Positions 58,887-64,000 of a stretch of 64,000 nt of DNA are shown in pieces; the first letter of the stretch is position 1, and each line of letters opens with the position of its first letter. Source of the DNA: Streptomyces profundus (lineage in GTDB: Bacteria; Actinomycetota; Actinomycetes; Streptomycetales; Streptomycetaceae); assembly GCF_020740535.1 (NCBI RefSeq), contig NZ_CP082362.1:1054001-1118000 (forward strand), given 5' to 3'. The notes below the pieces were generated by a model. The model did not search any database. It was not told the DNA's origin and was given only the letters and a program-made list of their open reading frames with translations. The translations under genes and the position numbers were made by a program.

Positions 58887-59575
58887 CGCCCCCCTCCCTT
58901 GTGGGGGGCCGCCCCGACGGGCCGCCGCTCGGCGCCGCCGGCCAGGGCGGCGAGCGCGGCGGCGAACCGGCCGCCCGGGTGCGCGGCGGCGACCCGTTCC
59001 GCGTCCCTGGCCGTGTCGACATCGTGCAGCGGCGGCAGGGTGCGGACGTCGAGCCCGGCGGCGAGCAGCCGCCGGCGCTGTTCCTCGCCGGTGCGGGCGG
59101 TGGACATCGGCACACCGCGCACCAGTTCGGGGCGGGGTTCGGCCATGCCGAGGGCCCAGAACCCGCCGTCCTCGGCCGGGCCGAGCCAGGCCCGCCCCGG
59201 CGGCCAGCTGTCGAGCCCGGTCGCCGGGGCCAGCAGCTGCGGGGTCAGCTGCGGAGTGTCCATGCCCACCAACAGGGTGGGCCCGGTACACCCGGCGAAC
59301 GCGGCGGCGATCCGCTCGTCGAGGCCGCCGGCGCACTGCGGCACCACCCGGTAGCCGGGGGGCAGCCAGGGGCCGGGGCGCCCTTCGAGCACCAGGACCC
59401 GGCGGCTGGCCGGCGTCAGGAGCAGGGCTTCCAGGGTGTCGGCCAGGGCCGCCGCCGCGATCCCGGCGGCCTCGGCCGGGCTGAACGGCGGGGTCAGCCG
59501 GGTCTTGACCCGGCCGGGCACCGGCTCCTTGGCGATGACCAGCAGGGTCGTGGGACCCACCGGTGGAAGGGGCAT
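58883..59575 (-). CDS. DUF2064/TIGR04282-like nucleotidyltransferase-fold protein
   Basis: 230 residues; ATG at 59575 behind GAAGGAG chosen over 59623. Opens LLVIAKEPVPGRVKTRLTPPFSPAEAA, the hallmark of the CofC-like GT-A fold family, followed by VLVGMDTPQLTPQLL (metal-binding D) and LGPAEDGGFWALGM. Members are thought to activate or transfer sugars or nucleotides. Lies between the GT2 and methyltransferase genes. Confidence 0.85.
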   Translation of the reverse strand: MPLPPVGPTTLLVIAKEPVPGRVKTRLTPPFSPAEAAGIAAAALADTLEALLLTPASRRVLVLEGRPGPWLPPGYRVVPQCAGGLDERIAAAFAGCTGPTLLVGMDTPQLTPQLLAPATGLDSWPPGRAWLGPAEDGGFWALGMAEPRPELVRGVPMSTARTGEEQRRRLLAAGLDVRTLPPLHDVDTARDAERVAAAHPGGRFAAALAALAGGAERRPVGAAPHKGGGR

Positions 59576-59619
59576 CGGGACTCCTTCGGGGATTCCCCCC
59601 GCTTCGGCTGGTGGAGGAG

Positions 59620-60285
59620 TCAACTGAGCACCTCCCGCATGTCGTGAACGGCGTGCCAGGTGCCCCGCCAGGTGCCGGTCACCTTGGAGGTGCCGACGCG
59701 GGGCAGATAGGGCACGTCGGTCTCGACCACCCGCCAGCCGGCGTCGGCCGCGCGCACCACCATCTGGAGCGGATAGCCGCTGCGCCGGTCGGTGAGGTCG
59801 AGCGCCAACAGGTCCGCTCTGCGGGCCACCCGCATCGGGCCGAGATCGTGGAGTCTCAGCCCCGTGCGGCGACGCACCAGCCGGGAGAGCGCCTGGTTGC
59901 CGACCCTGGCGTGCAGCGGCCAGGCCCCTCTTTCGGTGGGCTGGCGTCTGGCCAGCACCAGATCGGCCTCGCCGTCAACCACCGGGGCGGCCACCCGGGG
60001 CAGCTCGGTGGGGTCGAGGGAGGCGTCGCAGTCGCAGAACGCCACCAGCTCGGCGGTGGCGGCGCGGAGTCCGGCGTGGCAGGCGGCGCCGAAGCCACGG
60101 CGCGGTTCGAACACCACGCGCGCGCCCAGCTGTTCGGCGATACGGGCCGAGTCGTCCGTGGAGCCGTTGTCCACCACGACGGCGTTCCAGCCGTCAGGGA
60201 TGCGGTCGAGGACCCAGGGAAGGGCCTCGGCCTCGTTCAGGCAGGGCAGTACCACGTCGCCCCGCGCGGATGAATGGTTACTCAC
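59620..60285 (-). CDS. Family 2 glycosyltransferase
   Basis: GTG at 60285 gives 221 residues; upstream in-frame sequence is AT-rich leader. GT-A fold: VVLPCLNEAEALPWVLDRIP, nucleotide-binding AVVVDNGSTDDSARIA, DxD-like AFCDCDASLDP, then LVLARRQPTERGAWPLHARVGN with the GT2 dolichol-phosphate-mannose-synthase-like end. Cytoplasmic, UDP- or GDP-sugar dependent. No membrane anchor. Second gene of the epimerase–GT2–DUF2064–methyltransferase set. Confidence 0.88.
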   Translation of the reverse strand: MSNHSSARGDVVLPCLNEAEALPWVLDRIPDGWNAVVVDNGSTDDSARIAEQLGARVVFEPRRGFGAACHAGLRAATAELVAFCDCDASLDPTELPRVAAPVVDGEADLVLARRQPTERGAWPLHARVGNQALSRLVRRRTGLRLHDLGPMRVARRADLLALDLTDRRSGYPLQMVVRAADAGWRVVETDVPYLPRVGTSKVTGTWRGTWHAVHDMREVLS

Positions 60286-60289
60286 CCGG

Positions 60290-60325
60290 CATACCGTACA
60301 AAGACAAACAACACATACCGGTACA
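60290..60325 (-). promoter_or_regulatory. Direct repeats in the GT2 leader
   Basis: On the minus strand TGTACCGGTATG (60325-60314) and TGTACGGTATG (60300-60290) repeat with one-base difference, 24 bp apart, within an AT-rich patch directly before the GTG. They may be operator half-sites. The gap 60286-60605 holds nothing else I can name. Confidence 0.35.
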
Positions 60326-60605
60326 ACAGTGCTGATGAATCCCGGTGTTCGCATCCGGCCGGGCGACCGCCACGCATGGCGGGGGGAGTCTGGCAGCCCG
60401 GCGGGGCCACACCGGGCGACGCGGGTCCAACGCGCCGGCCAGCCACTCGATCCGGTGGTTTTCGGGGAGCCGAGCTGACGTTTCCGCGGGGGCGGTCTCG
60501 AACATGTGACACGCCGGCGCGCCGCCCCCCGGACACGCGCCGGCGCCCACTCCCCCGCGCGCGGCGCCCGACCCGTCAACGGGCCGAGCGCCGAACGCCG
60601 TTGCG

Positions 60606-61655
60606 TCAGGGGGAACGCAGGGGGGCGGTGGCGAAGCTCCGCACCCCGTCGGCGAAGGCGACGCGCGGGAAACAGTCCAGCTCCTTCTGGAGCCGAGCCG
60701 ATGAGGCGGTGATATGGCGAACGTCGCCGCGTCGGTACTCGCCGGTGACCACGGGGGCCGGGCCGCCGCGCGCCTCGGCCAGCGCGGTGGCCATCTCGCC
60801 CACCGTGTGCGGCTGTCCGCTGCCGACGTTGTAGGCCCGCGCCCCGCCGGCGGGGCGGTCGGCCAGCGCGCCGAGCGCCGCGACATTGGCGCGGGCCACA
60901 TCCGTCACATGGACGAAGTCCCGCCGCTGCGCGCCGTCTTCGAAGACCCTGGGCGGGCGGCCGGCCTCCAGCGCCGAGCGGAAGAACGCCGCCACGCCGG
61001 CGTAGGGCGTGTCCCGGGGCATCCGGTCGCCGTAGACGTTGTGGTAGCGCAGGCTGATCGCCCGCCCTCCGACATCCCTGGCCCAGGCGGCGGCCAGGTT
61101 CTCCTGGGCCAGCTTGGTGGCGGCGTAGACGCTCCGGGGATCGACCGGATCCTCCTCGTCGACCAGCCCGGGCAGGAGCGGCGCCCCGCACTCCGGGCAG
61201 GGCGGTTCGAAGTGGCCGGCGTCCAACTCCGCCACCCGGCGCGGCCCCGGGCGGACCTGGCCGTGCCGGGCGCAGTCGTAGCGCCCCTCGCCGTAGACCA
61301 CCATGGATCCGGCGAGAACCAGATCGCGCACCCCGGCCTGGGCCATGGCCGCCAACAGGCGGGCGGTGCCCAGGTCGTTGACCGAGACATACTCGGGTGC
61401 GTCGGCGAAGTCCTTGCCCAGGCCGACCATCGCGGCCTGGTGGCAGACGGCCTGGGCTCCCGGCAGGACACCGGCCAGGGCCTGGGCGTCCCGCACGTCG
61501 GCGCGGATCCAGGGCACTTCGGCCGGCACGCCGGCCGCGCCCGCGGCCTCCGGCGGCCGGATGTCGAGAACCGTCGGCTCATGGCCGGCGGACAACAGGG
61601 CTTGAACGATATGGGAGCCAATGAAACCGGCTCCTCCCGTGACCAATACGCGCAT
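60606..61655 (-). CDS. NAD-dependent epimerase/dehydratase (extended SDR)
   Basis: 349 residues. Rossmann motif VTGGAGFIGSHIVQALL at residues 4-20, catalytic Ser-Tyr-Lys (GSMVVYG; SVYAATKLAQEN), C-terminal substrate domain ending GDVRHITASSARLQKEL. An inserted CPECGAP segment near residue 180 could bind zinc. Changes a nucleotide-bound sugar, probably UDP-linked. First gene of the leftward glycan set. Confidence 0.9.
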   Translation of the reverse strand: MRVLVTGGAGFIGSHIVQALLSAGHEPTVLDIRPPEAAGAAGVPAEVPWIRADVRDAQALAGVLPGAQAVCHQAAMVGLGKDFADAPEYVSVNDLGTARLLAAMAQAGVRDLVLAGSMVVYGEGRYDCARHGQVRPGPRRVAELDAGHFEPPCPECGAPLLPGLVDEEDPVDPRSVYAATKLAQENLAAAWARDVGGRAISLRYHNVYGDRMPRDTPYAGVAAFFRSALEAGRPPRVFEDGAQRRDFVHVTDVARANVAALGALADRPAGGARAYNVGSGQPHTVGEMATALAEARGGPAPVVTGEYRRGDVRHITASSARLQKELDCFPRVAFADGVRSFATAPLRSP

Positions 61656-61708
61656 AGCGGTCACGCTAGCGAGCGCCGCCCCGGCTCGGTGGGAGCCGGC
61701 GCCGCGCG

Positions 61709-62926
61709 TCAGCGTTCCGTGAGATCCACCGCGGGGTGTTCCCAGGGAACGCTCAGCCAGGGGCTCTCCGGATCGGTGGTGAGGATCCGGAAGACCGTGA
61801 CCATCTCCGTGTACCAGTCGCCGAACTCCTCGCTGTCGAAGTGCAGACAGCGGCCCAGGATGTAGCCCGTCGCGTAGTCCCCCCAGGACTGGTACACCTG
61901 CCGGGCGCCCTCGCTGGCGTGCAGCACCGCGCGCTCCGTCTCGGCCAGCTCGCCGAGCCGGGCGCCGAGACCCCAGCGCGCCATGCAGGAGGCGCGGCCG
62001 AAGTCCCAGGCGAGGACGGAGCGGACGCATTCGTCCGCCGCCATCAGGCCGTCCGCGCGGAAGCGCGCCTCATAGCGCAGCACCTGGCCGATCAGCTGGT
62101 GGGCCAGCGCGATATCGGCGTCCAGATCGAACTCGGGGGGCTTGCCCGTGCGGTCCACCACCTCGGCGGTGCGGGAGAGGAGCACCCGCTCGGCGGCCTC
62201 CCGCCAGCCGACCGGATCGGGCACCGCGCCGTACTCCTGGATCATCGCCTGCCGCACCCGGAGCACGAACTCCCAGGCGGGGGATATCAGTTCGCCCTTC
62301 AGCAGGCGCTCCAGGATCTCCAGCCACTGGCCCCTGCCGGTGACGCTCCACCAGGCCCGCAGCAGCTCCTTCTCCTCCGAGTAGCCGCCGGACTGCCAGC
62401 CCAGGTGGTTCCAGATGGCGCCGTTGTTGACCATCAGCAGGGCGCCACAGGCCAGGCCGTGCGCCATCGGCCCCGTGCGGTGGCCCGTCCAGAGCGTCTT
62501 CAACGGGCTCTCGGCCGAGCCGTTCCTCGCCCGCCGCTTCCACTTGCGGGGATCGGCCGGGAGGAACGTCTCCACCGGCGTGCCCGGGTTGACGGCGAGC
62601 CAACGGGCGGGGCGCGGCCAGCCCTTGGCGAGATCGGCCAGCTCGCAGCGCTCGAAGATCTGGTCGGCCACCGGCGGGGGCAGCATGCCCCGCGTGTACA
62701 CCGGCAGGCAGGGGCCCTTGACGTCCGGGTGGTGGAACGGGCTGAACCGCAGCCGGCCCGGCACCGCGTCCGCCAACTCCCTGGACATCGGCAGGAAGAG
62801 ATCCGTGCCGGCCAGCACCTCGAAGTAACGCGTCCAGTCGCTGTTCAGCCCCGCGTCATAGAGCTGTTGCTCCACGCTCGTGGGCGGCTGCCACGGCAGA
62901 TCGGCCGAGGTCCCCTCGTTCGCCAT
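61709..62926 (-). CDS. DUF1266 protein with SseB-like N-terminal part
   Basis: ATG at 62926 gives 405 residues. The N-terminal ~190 residues resemble SseB-type domains (TDLFLPMSRELADAVPG; LAVNPGTPVETFLP). The C-terminal part is DUF1266 (SGGYSEEKELLRAWWSVTGRGQWLEILERLL; VLAWDFGRASCMARWGLGARLG). Cytoplasmic. No function is established for the pair; such proteins are common next to housekeeping genes in streptomycetes. 67 nt after trpA. Confidence 0.8.
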   Translation of the reverse strand: MANEGTSADLPWQPPTSVEQQLYDAGLNSDWTRYFEVLAGTDLFLPMSRELADAVPGRLRFSPFHHPDVKGPCLPVYTRGMLPPPVADQIFERCELADLAKGWPRPARWLAVNPGTPVETFLPADPRKWKRRARNGSAESPLKTLWTGHRTGPMAHGLACGALLMVNNGAIWNHLGWQSGGYSEEKELLRAWWSVTGRGQWLEILERLLKGELISPAWEFVLRVRQAMIQEYGAVPDPVGWREAAERVLLSRTAEVVDRTGKPPEFDLDADIALAHQLIGQVLRYEARFRADGLMAADECVRSVLAWDFGRASCMARWGLGARLGELAETERAVLHASEGARQVYQSWGDYATGYILGRCLHFDSEEFGDWYTEMVTVFRILTTDPESPWLSVPWEHPAVDLTER

Positions 62927-62993
62927 GGCCCGACTGTACCCGCAGCCAGTGACAGCCGGGGCGCTGACCAGCCGTCGGCGCCCCGGCCCCCGA

Positions 62994-63812
62994 TCACCGT
63001 CCGGCCCGCACCCCGGCGGCCAACTCGCCCGCCAACGCGCGCAGTTGTTCGACGGCGGCCGGTTCGTCCGCCAGCCGGTCGAGCACCGCCTGGACAAAGG
63101 CGGAGCCGACGATCACCCCGTCGGCGAAGCCCGCGACCTCGGCCGCCTGGGTGCCGTTGGAGACGCCGAGGCCGACGCAGACCGGCAGCCTGGTGGTCTC
63201 CCTGGTGCGCGCCACCAGACCGGCCGCGCCCTGGCTGACGGCGGCCCGCCCGCCGGTGACCCCCATCAGCGAGGCCGCGTAGACGAAGCCGCTGCCGGCC
63301 GCCGTGATGGTGGCCAGCCGCGCGTCGGCGCTGCTGGGCGCGACCACGAACACCGTGGCGAGACCGTGCTGTTCGGCGGCCTCGCACCAGCCGTCGGACT
63401 CCTCGACCGGCAGGTCGGGCAGGATGCAGCCGGCCCCGCCCGCCTCGGCGAGTTCGGCGGCGAACCGCTCGGGACCGTAGCGGTCCACCGGGTTCCAGTA
63501 GGTCATCACCAGCACCGGCACGCCGGTCGCCGCGTGCAGTTCGCGCACCGTGCGCAGCACGTCGGCGATCCGCACCCCGCCGCGCAGCGCGATGTCGTCG
63601 GCGGTCTGGATGACCGGGCCGTCCAACACCGGGTCGCTGTGCGGCAGTCCGATCTCGATGATGTCGCAGCCGCCCTCGACCATGGCCACCGCGGCGCGGA
63701 TGCCCGCGTCCACGCTGGGGAAGCCGGCCGGGTAGTAGCCGAGCAACGCCGCGCGCCCCTCGGCGCGCGCCCCCGCCAACGCCGCCTCCAGCAGCTTCAG
63801 ATTGCCGCTCAC
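62994..63812 (-). CDS. trpA: Tryptophan synthase alpha subunit
   Basis: 272 residues from GTG. Cleaves indole-glycerol phosphate to indole and passes indole to TrpB. Family marks: [44 protein letters not shown] (catalytic Glu and Asp), [46 protein letters not shown] (phosphate site). Overlaps trpB by 4 nt. Confidence 0.97.
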   Translation of the reverse strand: MSGNLKLLEAALAGARAEGRAALLGYYPAGFPSVDAGIRAAVAMVEGGCDIIEIGLPHSDPVLDGPVIQTADDIALRGGVRIADVLRTVRELHAATGVPVLVMTYWNPVDRYGPERFAAELAEAGGAGCILPDLPVEESDGWCEAAEQHGLATVFVVAPSSADARLATITAAGSGFVYAASLMGVTGGRAAVSQGAAGLVARTRETTRLPVCVGLGVSNGTQAAEVAGFADGVIVGSAFVQAVLDRLADEPAAVEQLRALAGELAAGVRAGR

Positions 63813-64000
63813 CGGTCGTTCTCCTCGCCGTCGTAGAGCCCGAAGTAGCGGGCGGCGGTGTCCATGTCCTTGTCGCCGCGCCCGGAGAGGTTGACCACCA
63901 GCACGGCCTCGGGGCCCAGCTCCCGCCCGAGTTCGAGGGCGCCGGCGAGCGCGTGGGCGCTCTCGATGGCCGGAATGATGCCCTCGGTGCGGGACAGCAG
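63809..64000 (-). CDS. trpB: Tryptophan synthase beta subunit, 3' end only
   Basis: The last 63 residues before the stop: [19 protein letters not shown] and [20 protein letters not shown] match the TrpB C-terminus, including the PLP-pocket Ser-Gly-Arg-Gly-Asp. The gene continues beyond the right edge. Its TGA overlaps the trpA GTG. Confidence 0.95.
   Translation of the reverse strand: MLSRTEGIIPAIESAHALAGALELGRELGPEAVLVVNLSGRGDKDMDTAARYFGLYDGEENDR

Overview
The window is a stretch of Streptomyces-type actinomycete chromosome. The evidence is very high GC with strong third-position GC, frequent GTG starts with GGAG-type ribosome binding sites, and a streptomycete-style gene content: polA with a degenerate proofreading domain, LivFGMHJ, an ANTAR response regulator, GltBD, Lgt, chitinase and hydroxamate siderophore genes. 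The order coaE–rpsA–polA–liv operon–response regulator–pyk–gltBD–lgt–thioredoxin-like–trpAB is, from memory, the backbone order of streptomycete chromosomes. Most of the window is therefore conserved core, interrupted by accessory blocks.

Layout. 1–9.6 kb: a cut-off hypothetical gene, an M23 cell-wall peptidase, a PIG-L deacetylase, a DEDDh exonuclease, a MazF-like toxin-fold protein, a uridine-kinase-like protein, an aromatic-acid-exporter-like membrane protein, a small helical protein ending in an amyloid-signalling-like motif, CoaE and a PAC2 protein. 9.8–16 kb: rpsA with a good promoter and a perfect terminator hairpin, a secreted lytic transglycosylase with a long acidic tail behind an ECF-type promoter, and polA. 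16–19 kb: an FdhF/YdeP molybdoprotein and a hotdog thioesterase, then a gene-free stretch with a MITE-like element and degenerate repeats. 19.6–25.5 kb: a zinc-ribbon protein and the branched-chain amino acid importer operon livJ-H-M-G-F. 25.8–29.3 kb: ANTAR response regulator, tRNA-Leu(CAA), a DUF6807/PmoA protein with a LacI-like operator, and pyk.

29.5–45.6 kb is the main accessory block. It holds a two-gene desA/desB-like siderophore operon with an iron box but no desC/desD partner, an M1 aminopeptidase N, and a GH18 chitinase translationally coupled to a secreted beta-helix protein behind a DasR-like site. It continues with an endolysin-like amidase, chorismate mutase, a VOC/TetR chimeric gene remnant, an LLM oxidoreductase, a carbohydrate ABC importer with a LacI-like operator, and an acidic lipoprotein.

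45.7–54.8 kb returns to core genes: gltD and gltB (with a GlnR-like half box), a VIT-family transporter, lgt and a DsbA/thioredoxin-like protein. 54.8–62.9 kb is a second accessory block. Rightward genes (polytopic membrane protein, sulfite-oxidase-type molybdoenzyme fused to a cytochrome-b-like anchor, small membrane protein) converge on leftward genes (NAD-epimerase, GT2 glycosyltransferase, DUF2064 nucleotidyltransferase-like protein, SAM methyltransferase). The left-hand set looks like nucleotide-sugar or glycan chemistry. A DUF1266 protein follows, then trpA and the 3' end of trpB at the right edge.

The most interesting items are the RHIM/BASS-like small protein (7.6–8.0 kb), the VOC/TetR deletion chimera, the MITE-like element with CTAG tips, the iron-boxed desA-desB pair without its synthetase, and the molybdoenzyme/glycan block in front of trp.
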